Of a stretch of DNA of 64,000 bases, positions 9,267 through 17,719 are shown in pieces. Numbering within the stretch: the first letter of the stretch is position 1; each line of letters begins with the position of its first letter. Below the pieces are notes generated by a model that saw only the letters and a list, made by a program, of their open reading frames with translations, ran no database searches and was not told the origin of the DNA. The DNA is from Galbitalea soli (GTDB lineage: Bacteria; Actinomycetota; Actinomycetes; Actinomycetales; Microbacteriaceae), in contig NZ_JAAGWZ010000002.1 of NCBI RefSeq assembly GCF_010686725.1, positions 794,855-858,854 on the forward strand, given 5' to 3'. The position numbers and the translations under genes were made by a program.

Positions 9267-9360
9267 CAGCGCGCACGGAACGCCCGAAGCGTGGCGCTGT
9301 AGCGTCGCGTGCCGAGCGCCCGAAGCGTGGCGCTCTAGCGTCGCGCGCGGAACGCCCGAA
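9263..9360. repeat. 36-bp imperfect direct repeat, 2.7 copies
   Basis: Units begin at 9263, 9299 and 9335; the core GAACGCCCGAAGCGTGGCGC is nearly identical in the first two, and the third stops matching after 9360. The first unit includes the amidohydrolase stop codon. No function is evident. Confidence 0.8.
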
Positions 9361-9371
9361 TCGCGCCCGGC

Positions 9372-9548
9372 TCAGCCGCGCGGCTTGGGGAGCCGGTGCA
9401 GGGCGTAGGCGGTCGCCGGGTTCATGCGGTACGCCGACTTGACGTCGGTCGTCCAGAACGATCCGTTCCACCAGCGGAGCATGCCGGTGCCGGCGGGGTC
9501 GGTGTACCAGCCGCGTGGGGTCGACGCAGCCTGAATTTCGAGAGTCAT
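9372..9548 (-). CDS. Small DUF2510 domain protein
   Basis: 58 residues from the ATG at 9548-9546. The DUF2510 signature GWYTDPAGTGMLRWWNGSFWT occupies about residues 13-33. DUF2510 is a short tryptophan-rich module, usually fused to membrane or secreted actinobacterial proteins; here it is almost the whole protein. There is no signal peptide and no strong ribosome-binding site. A longer frame to 9608 exists but adds Ala/Pro-rich sequence without similarity to the paralogue at 9690-9875. Two further paralogues lie at 9690 and 14807. Confidence 0.7.
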   Translation of the reverse strand: MTLEIQAASTPRGWYTDPAGTGMLRWWNGSFWTTDVKSAYRMNPATAYALHRLPKPRG

Positions 9549-9627
9549 CGGGTTGACTAATCTGCCCGGCCGCGCGGGCGCTTCGGGTGCGGCGGGTTGG
9601 CCAACCACTGGTGGCCGTTCGGGAGTG

Positions 9628-9649
9628 GTGTCCTCATTTTAGAGGACAC
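9628..9649. other. Perfect 8-bp inverted repeat, 6-nt loop
   Basis: GTGTCCTC and GAGGACAC flank ATTTTA between two tandem DUF2510 genes. It could be a terminator for the 9690 gene or an operator for the 9372 gene. It has no T-tract, and a partial third copy (GTGTCC) follows at about 9654. Confidence 0.6.
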
Positions 9650-9689
9650 AACAGTGTCCCCCTATGCCCCCGTAGAGGGGCCAGTGAAG

Positions 9690-9875
9690 TCAGCGTCGCG
9701 CGATGCGGAGGGCCGGCTCGCGCTTCGCGATACCGGCGGCGCTGTGGATCTCAGGACGCGGGTATTCGAGGTGGTCAGTCCACTGGGCGCCATCCCACCA
9801 GCGGAGCATTCCGCTGCCGGCGGGGTCGGGGTACCAGCCGAAAGGGGCGACGGTGTCTGTCAGGGCAAGAGACAT
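9690..9875 (-). CDS. Small DUF2510 domain protein
   Basis: 61 residues starting MSLALTDTVAPFGWYPDPAG. The DUF2510 motif GWYPDPAGSGMLRWWDGAQW sits at residues 13-32, almost identical in spacing to the downstream paralogue at 9372-9548, so the pair looks like a tandem duplication. The remainder (EYPRPEIHSAAGIAKREP) is not recognisable. No membrane segment is present. A possible promoter with -10 GATAAT lies about 125 bp upstream. The function is unknown. Confidence 0.7.
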   Translation of the reverse strand: MSLALTDTVAPFGWYPDPAGSGMLRWWDGAQWTDHLEYPRPEIHSAAGIAKREPALRIARR

Positions 9876-10001
9876 GAGAAACCTGCTTGGGTGCCCCTGC
9901 CGTGGGGGGCGGTTCGGGTACGGCCTGTGCCAACCGCGGGGCAGTTCGGGGGGAACGGTTGAGGTAATCGTAGGGCACGGAAACCTCTTTGAAAAGAGAG
10001 A

Positions 10002-10007
10002 ATTATC
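10002..10007 (-). promoter_or_regulatory. -10 hexamer GATAAT, possible promoter for the DUF2510 pair
   Basis: GATAAT on the minus strand in an unusually AT-rich patch between 9985 and 10020. It would give a leader of about 120 nt for the gene starting at 9875. A perfect 6-bp hairpin (CTCTTT-GA-AAAGAG) lies just downstream. Confidence 0.35.
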
Positions 10008-10061
10008 AGGTCTTTTATGCGGCGTGCAGCTCGTCTCTCATCCGGCGTGCACGATGGTCGC

Positions 10062-11495
10062 TCATCCCGTGCTCACGATCGCCCTCCCGTCCGATTGCAC
10101 GCGGCGGTGGTGCCGCGAGGGAATCCGGTCGAGCGAGACCTCCTCCAGGTAGCCCGGCACGCGCGCCTCCCAACCGAGCTCGCGCTTGATGCGGGCGCGG
10201 AGGGTGTCCGCGGCGTCGGGCTCGCCGTGGGTGATGTACACCTGACGGGGCGGGCGGGGGGCGCCGCGCATCCAGGCCAGGATCCCGTCGGCATCGGCGT
10301 GCGCGGAGAGGCTCTCGATCGAGACGACCTCCGCCTCGATGGGAATGTCGCGGCCGTAGATGCGCAGGGTGCGCTCCCCGCGCTGCAGCGCCGCCCCGCG
10401 TGTGCCGCCCGCCTGAAAACCGGTGAGCGCGATGCCGTTCCGCGGGTCGGAGCCGTAGGCCATGAGGTGATGCAGGATCCGGCCGCCCTCGAGCATCCCG
10501 CTCGCCGAGAGGATGATCATGGGCCCGCCGCGCAGATTCAGCAGCTTCGACTCGTCCACCGTGTGCACGACCTTCGCGAGCGTCGACATCCGCTCGAAGT
10601 CGCCGGGGGAGACCCGGAACTCCTCGGGGTGCTCGCCGTAGATCTCGGTCGCCGACGCCGCCATCGGGCTGTTGATGTAGACCGGCACCGGCGGGATGAG
10701 ACCCTTCTCCTTGAGCCGCGACAGGTGCAGCAGCAGCGACTCGGTGCGCCCCACCGCGAAGGCCGGCAGCAGCAGCACTCCGCCGCGCCCGATCACGCGC
10801 CGCACGATCTCGCCGAGCTCCGCCTCCGGGTCGGTGTGGGCGTGCGAGCGGTTGCCGTACGTCGATTCGGTGACGAGCACGTCGATCGCGCGGGGCGGCT
10901 CGGGGGCGCGCATGAGCGGGTCATCCTGTCGCCCGAGGTCGCCGGTGAACCAGAGCGTCGTCTCGCCGACGCGCAGCATCAGCTGGGCCGCGCCGAGAAT
11001 GTGGCCCGCGCGAACGAAGGTGACGGTGACCCCGCCGCCGAGCTCGACCGGCACATCGAACTCGTGCGTCGTGAAGCGCGCGAGCGCCGCCTCGGCGTCG
11101 GCCTCGGTGTAGAGCGGCTTGGGCTCCGCGTGGCGCGAGCCGTGCCGGCGGGAGAACTGGGCCGCCTCCTCCAGCAGTCGCGCGCTGTCGGGCAGGATCA
11201 GCCCGCACAGCTGCGCGGTCTCGGGCGTCGAGTGGATGCGCCCCCGGAAGCCCTCGCGCACGAGCGCCGGCAGGTAGCCGCTGTGGTCGAGGTGGGCATG
11301 GGTGAGGATGACCGCGTCGATGCTGCCCGGATCCACCGGCAGCGGGAGCCGGTTGCGCTCGCGCAACTGCTTGTAGCCCTGGAACAGCCCGCAGTCGATC
11401 ATGATGCGCCGGCCGCCCGCCTGCAGCAGGTAGCGGGAGCCGGTGACGGTGTCGGTGGCGCCGAGGAAGGTGAGCGTCGGAGTCGCGTGGGTCAT
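10062..11495 (-). CDS. Beta-CASP metallo-beta-lactamase-fold RNase/hydrolase
   Basis: 477-residue MBL-fold protein with a beta-CASP domain and a C-terminal RNA-specificity (RMMBL) segment, a family of zinc-dependent endo- or exoribonucleases. Motif 2, HAHLDH, is at residues 66-71. Downstream metal ligands appear in AGHILGAAQ and in WFTGDLGRQDD. The beta-CASP region begins near VLVTESTYGNR, and the final zinc-site histidine is in YITHGEPDAADTL. The start ATG at 11495 leads directly into the conserved LTFLGATDTVTGSRYLL. The P-type ATPase gene ends 30 bp upstream on the same strand. Confidence 0.92.
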   Translation of the reverse strand: MTHATPTLTFLGATDTVTGSRYLLQAGGRRIMIDCGLFQGYKQLRERNRLPLPVDPGSIDAVILTHAHLDHSGYLPALVREGFRGRIHSTPETAQLCGLILPDSARLLEEAAQFSRRHGSRHAEPKPLYTEADAEAALARFTTHEFDVPVELGGGVTVTFVRAGHILGAAQLMLRVGETTLWFTGDLGRQDDPLMRAPEPPRAIDVLVTESTYGNRSHAHTDPEAELGEIVRRVIGRGGVLLLPAFAVGRTESLLLHLSRLKEKGLIPPVPVYINSPMAASATEIYGEHPEEFRVSPGDFERMSTLAKVVHTVDESKLLNLRGGPMIILSASGMLEGGRILHHLMAYGSDPRNGIALTGFQAGGTRGAALQRGERTLRIYGRDIPIEAEVVSIESLSAHADADGILAWMRGAPRPPRQVYITHGEPDAADTLRARIKRELGWEARVPGYLEEVSLDRIPSRHHRRVQSDGRAIVSTG

Positions 11496-11525
11496 GCCGT
11501 CAGCGTGCGCCTCCGCGCGGCGGGC

Positions 11526-13424
11526 TCACAGGGTCGAAAGTCCCGCGAGCCGGCGGTCGGGACGGTCGGCGACGGCCCGCAGCGCGTACAGGATCGTGAG
11601 CACGTCCACCCCCTCCTGCAGGAGGGCTCCGACGATGGCGGGGAGCACGCCGGTCATCGCCACGAGCATGAGCGCGATGCTGATGACGATGCCCATCCAG
11701 ATCGCCTGCGTGGCGATCGCCGTGCTCTGGCTGCCGATCGTCACGGCGCGCACGAGGCGGGAGAGGTCATCCACCATGATCACGACATCGGCGGACTCGC
11801 TCGCCGCGGTCGCGCCTCGCGAGCCCATGGCCACGCCGACGTCGGAGGCCGCGAGCACGGGTGCGTCGTTGACGCCGTCGCCGACCATCATGACCGGCCG
11901 CATCGGCTCGGAGGCGACCGCCCGCACCTTGTCCTCGGGCAGGCACTCCGCGCGGGTCTCGCCGATTCCGGCCTGCGCCGCGATCGCCGAGGCGGTGGCG
12001 GCGAGGTCGCCCGTGAGCATGATCGTGCGGCCCACCCCCTGCGCGGCGAGGGCGCGGAGCGTCTCGGCGGTGTTCGGGCGCACCCGGTCGGCGAGCACGA
12101 CGTGGCCGGCGGAGCGCCCGTCGACGGCGGCGTAGACCGCCATCGAGCCGTCGGTGGGCGGCGGCGAGTCGACGTGGGCGCCCAGTCCCTCGATGAACGC
12201 GCGCTTGCCGACGGCGACCTCGTGGCCGTCCACGCGGGCGGTGACCCCGCGTCCGGTGAGCTCCGCCGCCTCCGTCGCGGCGAGGAGGCCCAGACCGCGC
12301 TCCGCGGCGGCGCGCACGATCGAGCCCGCCAGCACGTGGCCGGAGTACTGCTCGACGCTCGCGATGAGGCGGAGCAGGTCATCCGGCGACCGGCCCGCGC
12401 CCTCGACGACGGTGTCGACCACCTCCGGCGAGCCGAAGGTGAGCGTGCCCGTCTTGTCGAAGGCCGCGGTGCGCACGCGGGACAGCACCTCGAGGGTGAC
12501 GCCGCCCTTCACGATGATGCCCGAGCGCGCCGCCCGGCTGACCCCGGCGACGAAGGCGATCGGTGCGGCGATGAGCAGCGGGCAGGGCGTGGCCACCACG
12601 AGCACCTCCGCGAAGCGGACCGGGTCGCCGCTGATCCACCAGGCGATGCCCGCGAGGCCGAGCGAGATCGCCGTGAAGGGCACCGAGTAGCGGTCGGCGA
12701 GGCGCACGAGCGGTGCGCGGCTCTCGGAGGCCGCGCGCACGAGCTCGACGACGCGCTGATACTGGCTGTCGGCCGCGAGCTGGGTCGCGCGCACCGAGAT
12801 CGCGCCGTCGAGGTTGACGACTCCGCTGGGGATCTGCGCGCCCGCGGCGTGCTCCACGGGCACGCTCTCGCCGGTCAATTGTGAGGCATCCACCGTCGCC
12901 TCCGCCGAGAGCAGCACGCAGTCGACCGGCACGACCTCGCCCGGCCGCACCACGAGCGAGTCGCCGATGCGCACCTCCTCGATCGCGAGATCGCGCGGGG
13001 TGCCGTCCACCAGCACGTGGGCGAACTGCGGGGCACGGGCGAGCAGCGCGGTCAGTTCGGCGCGGGCCCGGCGGCCCGCGTAGTCTTCGAGCGCCCGACC
13101 ACCGGCCAGCATGACCACGATGACGAGCCCCGCCCAGTACTCGCCCACGACGATCGTGGCCACGATCGCGATCACCGCGAGGATGTCGATGCCCCAGTGC
13201 CGGCGCAGCAGGCCGCGCACCATGCCGATCGAGAGGTATGCCGCCACGATCACGGCGAAGCCGCTCACGACCCAGCGCGTCGCGCCCCCGTTGCCCGACA
13301 GCGCGAGCACGCCCGCCACGAGGGCGACGACCGCGGCGAGGTCAAGGATCGGGTAGCGAAGCAGCAGGCGGATGGCGCGCGGCGGGGCGCTCGTGCGCGG
13401 GGGTCGGCTCGGGCGCGCGGGCAT
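11526..13424 (-). CDS. Heavy-metal-translocating P-type ATPase (P1B)
   Basis: 632-residue membrane ATPase exporting or importing a transition metal. It shows an N-terminal run of helices, the actuator-loop motif LTGESVPVE, the transmembrane metal-site motif TPCPLLIAAPIAF, the phosphorylation site FDKTGTLT and the hinge MVGDGVNDAPVLAASDVG. The metal site is Cys-Pro-Leu rather than Cys-Pro-Cys, and there is no N-terminal heavy-metal-associated domain or His-rich tail, so the ion cannot be named. I place the start at the ATG on 13424 because AGGA lies 7 nt upstream; a GTG at 13439 would add five residues. Confidence 0.92.
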   Translation of the reverse strand: MPARPSRPPRTSAPPRAIRLLLRYPILDLAAVVALVAGVLALSGNGGATRWVVSGFAVIVAAYLSIGMVRGLLRRHWGIDILAVIAIVATIVVGEYWAGLVIVVMLAGGRALEDYAGRRARAELTALLARAPQFAHVLVDGTPRDLAIEEVRIGDSLVVRPGEVVPVDCVLLSAEATVDASQLTGESVPVEHAAGAQIPSGVVNLDGAISVRATQLAADSQYQRVVELVRAASESRAPLVRLADRYSVPFTAISLGLAGIAWWISGDPVRFAEVLVVATPCPLLIAAPIAFVAGVSRAARSGIIVKGGVTLEVLSRVRTAAFDKTGTLTFGSPEVVDTVVEGAGRSPDDLLRLIASVEQYSGHVLAGSIVRAAAERGLGLLAATEAAELTGRGVTARVDGHEVAVGKRAFIEGLGAHVDSPPPTDGSMAVYAAVDGRSAGHVVLADRVRPNTAETLRALAAQGVGRTIMLTGDLAATASAIAAQAGIGETRAECLPEDKVRAVASEPMRPVMMVGDGVNDAPVLAASDVGVAMGSRGATAASESADVVIMVDDLSRLVRAVTIGSQSTAIATQAIWMGIVISIALMLVAMTGVLPAIVGALLQEGVDVLTILYALRAVADRPDRRLAGLSTL

Positions 13425-13552
13425 GGGGCAATCCTGCACCCGGAGGGCGCGGGCGCCTAGGGCCGAACGACCCGCGCGGCGGTCGGCACTCCGTCGTGGC
13501 GCGCGACCCGGGTGTCGCGGGTTCGGCGGAGGTGGGCGCCGGGCTGTCGCGC

Positions 13553-13888
13553 CTAGAACATCGCGAGGATGACCGCGAGCACGATCGCGATCAGCACCGA
13601 GATCACGAACACGAGTCCGCCGAAGAGGATCATCCAGATCCCCACGATCGCGTTGCGCGCGGTCGGTGCCTCATCGGCCGGAACCGGCGCCATCACGACG
13701 CGGTGCGAGCGGTCGAGCGACTTCACGGTGGCGACGGTGGCGTGGGAGATCATCCCGAACGCCCGCTGCAGGAACGCGCCGTAGCCCTCGCTCGCCCCGA
13801 TGGTGGTGATGGAGCGCGTCGCGAGAACCAGCCCGGCGAACAGGATGACCGCGCCGAGCACTGCCGCGATCGCAACAACGAGACCCAC
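13553..13888 (-). CDS. Hypothetical membrane protein, two transmembrane helices
   Basis: 111 residues from a GTG at 13888 preceded by AAAGG. One transmembrane helix is at the N-terminus (VVAIAAVLGAVILFAGLVLA) and a second at the C-terminus (IVGIWMILFGGLVFVISVLIAIVLAVILAMF). Between them is a roughly 50-residue soluble segment with RSITTIGASEGYGAFLQRAF. A longer reading frame to 13948 has no ribosome-binding site and reads through an unrelated Ala/Pro stretch. Not recognised; no operon partner is obvious. It is transcribed away from the repeat region at 13971. Confidence 0.65.
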   Translation of the reverse strand: MGLVVAIAAVLGAVILFAGLVLATRSITTIGASEGYGAFLQRAFGMISHATVATVKSLDRSHRVVMAPVPADEAPTARNAIVGIWMILFGGLVFVISVLIAIVLAVILAMF

Positions 13889-13970
13889 GTGACTGCCTTT
13901 CCGAGCGTTGCCCCAGTATCTCAGGGCGGGAGCGGGCGCGGCCACCATCCCGAAGGTTCCTTCAGCGGCA

Positions 13971-14130
13971 CGTCCTCCACCCCGTGCCGAGCTCCGCCCG
14001 CCCGTCTACCGCTTGCCCCGGACGAGCGCGCTCCTCCACCCCTTGCCCCGCTCCGCCCGCCCGTCGACCGCTTGCCCCGGAAGGGTGCGCTCCTCCACCC
14101 CCTTGCCCCGCTCCGCCCGCCCTCCTACTC
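13971..14130. repeat. 58-59 bp tandem repeat, about 2.7 copies, in a 309-bp gene gap
   Basis: Units start at 13971, 14029 and 14088, each containing CTCCTCCACCCC...CTCCGCCCGCC...CGCTTGCCCCGGA. The strand is extremely C-rich on top and has no coding constraint, since the period is not a multiple of three. It occupies half of the 309-bp gap between the membrane-protein start (13888) and the VOC gene (14198). I see nothing else in the gap except the VOC ribosome-binding site. Confidence 0.8.
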
Positions 14131-14197
14131 TGGCGGGAGCGCGCGCTGCAGACGCCGGGTGTGCGGAGCGGCCCGCGGGCCGGACGAGGGGAGCGGC

Positions 14198-14599
14198 ATG
14201 ACCGAGCGAGCAGCGACGTGGCCGGGCCCGATCTTCGCGATCACCCTGTTCACCGACGATCTCGCGGCCTCGATCGAGTTCTACCGCCGCGTCTTCGGCC
14301 TCGAGGTGCAGTACGAGGACCCGCAGTCGGCGGTCTTCGCGTTCCCGAACATCCTCATCAACCTGCTCGACTCGGCGGAGGCACCGGGGCTCGTCGCGCC
14401 GGAACCGGTCGCGCCCGCGACCGCAGGGGTGCGGCTGCAGCTCACCATCAACGTCGACGACACGGATGCGGTGTGCCGGTCGCTCGCGCAGCTGGGCGTC
14501 GAACTGCTCGGCGGTCCGATCGACCGGCCGTGGGGAGTGCGCACGGCGACCTTCCGCGACCCGGGCGGGCACGTCTGGGAGGTCGCGAGCCCGATCTGA
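14198..14599 (+). CDS. VOC superfamily protein (glyoxalase/bleomycin-resistance-like)
   Basis: 133 residues with the paired beta-alpha-beta-beta-beta layout of the vicinal oxygen chelate fold. The N-terminal half has FTDDLAASIEFYRRVFGLEV and the C-terminal half ends with FRDPGGHVWEVASPI, both typical of small stand-alone VOC proteins. Metal-site residues are incomplete (the first-half histidine is not seen), so it may be a binding protein rather than an enzyme. The ATG at 14198 is preceded by AGGGGAG. A single gene between a repeat array and tRNA-Gly. Confidence 0.8.
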   Translation: MTERAATWPGPIFAITLFTDDLAASIEFYRRVFGLEVQYEDPQSAVFAFPNILINLLDSAEAPGLVAPEPVAPATAGVRLQLTINVDDTDAVCRSLAQLGVELLGGPIDRPWGVRTATFRDPGGHVWEVASPI

Positions 14600-14616
14600 G
14601 GCGATGCGCATCGCGT

Positions 14617-14690
14617 TGGAGGGGATGACGGGAATCGAACCCGCACCATCAGTTTGGAAGACTGAGGCTCTACCATTGAGCTACATCCCC
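14617..14690 (-). tRNA. tRNA-Gly (anticodon UCC)
   Basis: A cloverleaf can be drawn: acceptor GGGGATG/CATCCCC, D-arm GCTC...GAGC, anticodon stem TCAGT/ACTGA with loop CTTCCAA, and T-arm GCGGG-TTCGATT-CCCGT. The discriminator is T and the 3' CCA is encoded (14617-14619). Confidence 0.95.
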
Positions 14691-14806
14691 GTGGCACGAG
14701 CGAAGCCCGTGAACCATGCGTGCGGAAGATACTGTACCCGATGTCGCCGGGCGGTCGCGCTCGGTCGGGGCAACGCAATGCGTTCCGTGCCCAGGCTTCG
14801 GGCCGC

Positions 14807-15007
14807 TCAGGCAGGCTGCGGGAAGTCCCACTTCGAGCCGGAGTCGCGCCCGGCGGCGTCGCCGTCGGCGTTCCACTGCGGCGCGTTCGAGTCGGGCATG
14901 TAGACGTTGTTGGTCCAGCCCTGGCCGTCCCACCAGCGCAGCTGACGGGGCACCCGCGGGTCGGCGTACCAGCCCATGGGGGGCAGGTCGTCTGTGGCGT
15001 CGCTCAA
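14807..15007 (-). CDS. Small DUF2510 domain protein
   Basis: 66 residues from a TTG at 15007 that follows AAGGGG by 7 nt. The DUF2510 motif MGWYADPRVPRQLRWWDGQGWT lies near the N-terminus, and the tail NNVYMPDSNAPQWNADGD is acidic and polar. This is the third short DUF2510 protein in 6 kb. An ATG just upstream is in a different frame that does not encode the motif. A longer in-frame extension to 15085 lacks a ribosome-binding site. No transmembrane segment; function unknown. Confidence 0.65.
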   Translation of the reverse strand: MSDATDDLPPMGWYADPRVPRQLRWWDGQGWTNNVYMPDSNAPQWNADGDAAGRDSGSKWDFPQPA

Positions 15008-15107
15008 CTGACATCCCCTTCTGTGTCCATTGTCCGGCGGATACCCAACGGTACGTCCGTTCCCCCCGCTTTGGCATCGCCCCACAACGGGTGCAATTCA
15101 ATCGGCT

Positions 15108-15113
15108 AGACTT
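15108..15113 (+). promoter_or_regulatory. -10 hexamer TAGACT, probable promoter of tRNA-Pro (and tig)
   Basis: TAGACT would start transcription near 15120, about 50 nt before the mature tRNA-Pro. The -35 region is weak by eye. Confidence 0.4.
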
Positions 15114-15171
15114 GCCGAGGCCAATTTTCGGTGACACTCGTGTTCCCGCTGAGAGAAAGCCGACGACCTAA

Positions 15172-15245
15172 CGGGGCGTAGCTCAGCTTGGTAGAGCGCT
15201 CGGTTTGGGACCGAGAGGCCGCAGGTTCGAATCCTGTCGCCCCGA
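15172..15245 (+). tRNA. tRNA-Pro (anticodon UGG)
   Basis: Acceptor CGGGGCG/CGCCCCG, D-arm GCTC...GAGC, anticodon stem CTCGG/CCGAG with loop TTTGGGA (UGG), T-arm GCAGG-TTCGAAT-CCTGT, discriminator A. The 3' CCA is not encoded, unlike the tRNA-Gly gene at 14617. Confidence 0.95.
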
Positions 15246-15299
15246 CATCACCGCCAGATTCGCAGTTTTAGTTCGCAAAAACACCAGGAGAACCACATC

Positions 15300-16682
15300 G
15301 TGAAGACCACGGTTGAGAAGCTCAGCCCCACTCGCGTCAAGCTCAACATCGCTGTGACGCCTGACGAGCTCAAGCCCAGCATCGACCACGCCTACAAGCA
15401 CATCGCCGAGTCGGTCAACATTCCCGGCTTCCGCAAGGGCAAGGTGCCGGCTCAGCTCATCGACCAGCGCGTCGGTCGCGAGGAGGTGCTCAACCACGCC
15501 GTCAGCGACGGACTCGACAAGTTCTACCGCCAGGCGGTGCAGGAGGAGAAGATCCGCACGCTGGGTCGCCCCGAGGCCGACATCGCCGAGTGGCCCAACC
15601 TCAAGGACTTCTCCGGCGACCTGCAGATCACGGTCGAGGTGGATGTCCGCCCCGAGTTCGAGCTCCCCGCCTACGAGGGCCTGACCCTCGAGGTCGAGGC
15701 CGTCACCGTCTCCGCCGACGACGTCAAAGACGAGCTGGATGCCCTGCGCAGCCGCTTCGGCACCCTCGTCACGGTGAACCGTCCCGCCAAGACCGGCGAC
15801 TTCGCGCAGCTCGACCTGGTCGCCACCATCGGCGACGAGGAGGTCGACACGGCCAACAACATCAGCTACGAGATCGGCTCGGGCGAGCTCATCGAGGGCA
15901 TCGACGAGGCGCTCGACTCGCTCACCGCGGGCGAGTCGACCACCTTCGAGTCCACGCTGCTCGGCGGTGACAAGGAGGGCGAGACCGCCCTCATCTCCGT
16001 CACCCTGCTCGCGGTCAAGGAGCGCGAGCTGCCCGAGGCCGACGACGACTTCGCTCAGATCGCCAGCCAGTTCGACACCATCAAGGAGCTGAAGGCCGAC
16101 CTCAAGAAGCAGGTCGAGAAGTCGAAGACCTTCGGTCAGGGCGCGCAGGCGCGTGACCAGATCGTCGACAAGCTCACCGCGCTCGTCGAGATCCCGGTGC
16201 CGCAGGCGCTCATCGACGACGAGGTGCACCGCCACCTCGAGAACGAGAACCGCCTGGACGACGAGGTGCACCGCGCCGAGGTCGCCGAGTCGAGCGAGAA
16301 GACCTTCCGCAGCCAGATCCTCCTCGACGCGATCGCCGAGAAGGAAGAGGTGAAGGTCAGCCAGGACGAGCTCACCCAGTACCTCATCCAGGGCGCCGCG
16401 CAGTACGGCATGGAGCCGGGCGAGTTCATCAAGGTGCTCGACGAGAACGGCCAGATCCCGGCCATGATCGGCGAGGTCGCCCGCGCGAAGGCGCTCGCGA
16501 TCGTGCTCGACAAGGCGAAGGTGGTCGACACCAAGGGCAAGAAGGTCGACATCTCCGAGTTCGTCGCCCTCGCCAAGGGCTCCGACGACGAGATCGACAC
16601 GACCGCGGCCACCGACCTGCTTCAGCAGGCCAACGCCGGTCACGACCACGACCACGACGACCACGCGGGCCACTCCCACTAG
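15300..16682 (+). CDS. tig: Trigger factor, ribosome-associated chaperone/prolyl isomerase
   Basis: 460-residue chaperone that docks at the ribosome exit tunnel. The N-terminal domain has the ribosome-binding signature in [20 protein letters not shown] (about residues 40-60). The FKBP-like PPIase domain follows around residues 160-240 ([15 protein letters not shown]...), then the helical C-terminal chaperone domain. The tail ends in an unusual alternating His-Asp run ([14 protein letters not shown]), which could bind metal ions. The start is a GTG with AGGAG 8 nt upstream. It lies 54 bp after tRNA-Pro and 1.7 kb before clpP1-clpP2, in line with the common tig-clpP-clpX clustering. Confidence 0.97.
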   Translation: MKTTVEKLSPTRVKLNIAVTPDELKPSIDHAYKHIAESVNIPGFRKGKVPAQLIDQRVGREEVLNHAVSDGLDKFYRQAVQEEKIRTLGRPEADIAEWPNLKDFSGDLQITVEVDVRPEFELPAYEGLTLEVEAVTVSADDVKDELDALRSRFGTLVTVNRPAKTGDFAQLDLVATIGDEEVDTANNISYEIGSGELIEGIDEALDSLTAGESTTFESTLLGGDKEGETALISVTLLAVKERELPEADDDFAQIASQFDTIKELKADLKKQVEKSKTFGQGAQARDQIVDKLTALVEIPVPQALIDDEVHRHLENENRLDDEVHRAEVAESSEKTFRSQILLDAIAEKEEVKVSQDELTQYLIQGAAQYGMEPGEFIKVLDENGQIPAMIGEVARAKALAIVLDKAKVVDTKGKKVDISEFVALAKGSDDEIDTTAATDLLQQANAGHDHDHDDHAGHSH

Positions 16683-16706
16683 TCACCGCGGTCCCCAGCC
16701 ACCATC

Positions 16707-16747
16707 GCGCGCGGCCCCGCCCCGAATCCGGGTCCGGGGCCGTGCGC
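16707..16747. terminator. Strong hairpin after tig
   Basis: 12-bp stem GCGCGCGGCCCC / GGGGCCGTGCGC with one G-T pair and a 17-nt loop. There is no clear T-run, so it may only be a processing or pausing site. Confidence 0.45.
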
Positions 16748-16798
16748 ATACCCCCCTCGCGCCTCGACGGTGAGCGCACACCGATCGAAAGGCGCGCC

Positions 16799-17674
16799 AT
16801 GACCGAGCTCGGACTCCTCTTCGACGTCGACGGCCCCATCGCGAGCCCTGTCACGCGAACCATCGCCATCCCCAGCATCGTCGACGACCTCGTCGCGCTC
16901 GCCGCCGCCGGCGTCCCCATCGCCTTCATCACCGGGCGATCCGACGCTTTCATCGCCGAGCAGGTCGTCGCACCGCTGCGCGCGGCGGGGCTGGATGACG
17001 CGCTCGCGCAGCCCGGGGCGCGCATGTTCGGCGTGTTCGAGAAGGGCGCCGTCTGGGCATCCATCACCGCCGACGGAATGGGAGCGGTGGAGGTCGACCA
17101 CACGGTCGCGCTGCCCGCCGACGTCGTCGCGGGGGTGCGGGAGCTGGTCGCGACCCGCTTCGCGGATCACATGTTCTTCGACGAGACGAAGCGCGCGATG
17201 ATCTCGGTCGAGCAGCGCACCGACGTCTCCTCCGCGGACTACCTCGCCGCGCAGCGCGACTTCGACGCGGCCGCCTTCGATATCCTCGCCGCGCACGGCG
17301 TCGGGGTGCGTCTGGGCGATCGATCGATCGCCAACCCGTGCGGCGACGTGCCCTTCCGCCTCGACCCCACCATCATCTCCACCGACATCGAGTCGGTCGT
17401 GCTCGACAAGGACCGCGGGGCGGAGCGCGCACTGGAGTACTTCGCCGCACTCGGACCGCTGCCCCGCCTCTGGCGGTCGGTCGGCGACTCGCGCAGCGAC
17501 TACAAGATGGCCGACCACCTGCATCAGGCGGGGTACGAGGTGGCGCACGTCGACGTGCGGCCCGCCGACGGGATCCTCGACCGCCCCTATCGCGTGATCA
17601 CCGAGGGCGACCTCATCCACGACGAGGCGGGCGCCGCCTTCCTGCGGCACTGGGTGCGCACGCTGCTCGGCTGA
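16799..17674 (+). CDS. HAD-superfamily hydrolase-like protein
   Basis: 291 residues from the ATG at 16799, which has AAAGG upstream. HAD motif I is near the very N-terminus (LLFDVDGPI), motif II in FITGRSDAF, and a conserved acidic motif IV in RSVGDSRSDYKMADHL. The cap-like middle segment is about 150 residues. Small phosphatases of trehalose- or sucrose-phosphate phosphatase type share this layout, but the substrate is not determinable. It stands alone, between the tig hairpin and a convergent membrane protein gene. Confidence 0.82.
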   Translation: MTELGLLFDVDGPIASPVTRTIAIPSIVDDLVALAAAGVPIAFITGRSDAFIAEQVVAPLRAAGLDDALAQPGARMFGVFEKGAVWASITADGMGAVEVDHTVALPADVVAGVRELVATRFADHMFFDETKRAMISVEQRTDVSSADYLAAQRDFDAAAFDILAAHGVGVRLGDRSIANPCGDVPFRLDPTIISTDIESVVLDKDRGAERALEYFAALGPLPRLWRSVGDSRSDYKMADHLHQAGYEVAHVDVRPADGILDRPYRVITEGDLIHDEAGAAFLRHWVRTLLG

Positions 17675-17719
17675 TCGTCGGCGCGGCCCGCTGCGATGCG
17701 GTGACGGCGACCTCGCGCG

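Noticed and set aside
10017..12884. 955-codon plus-strand frame across the beta-CASP and P-type ATPase genes
   Set aside because: It spans two unrelated genes on the other strand and their junction, with low-complexity sequence, so it is a compositional artefact.
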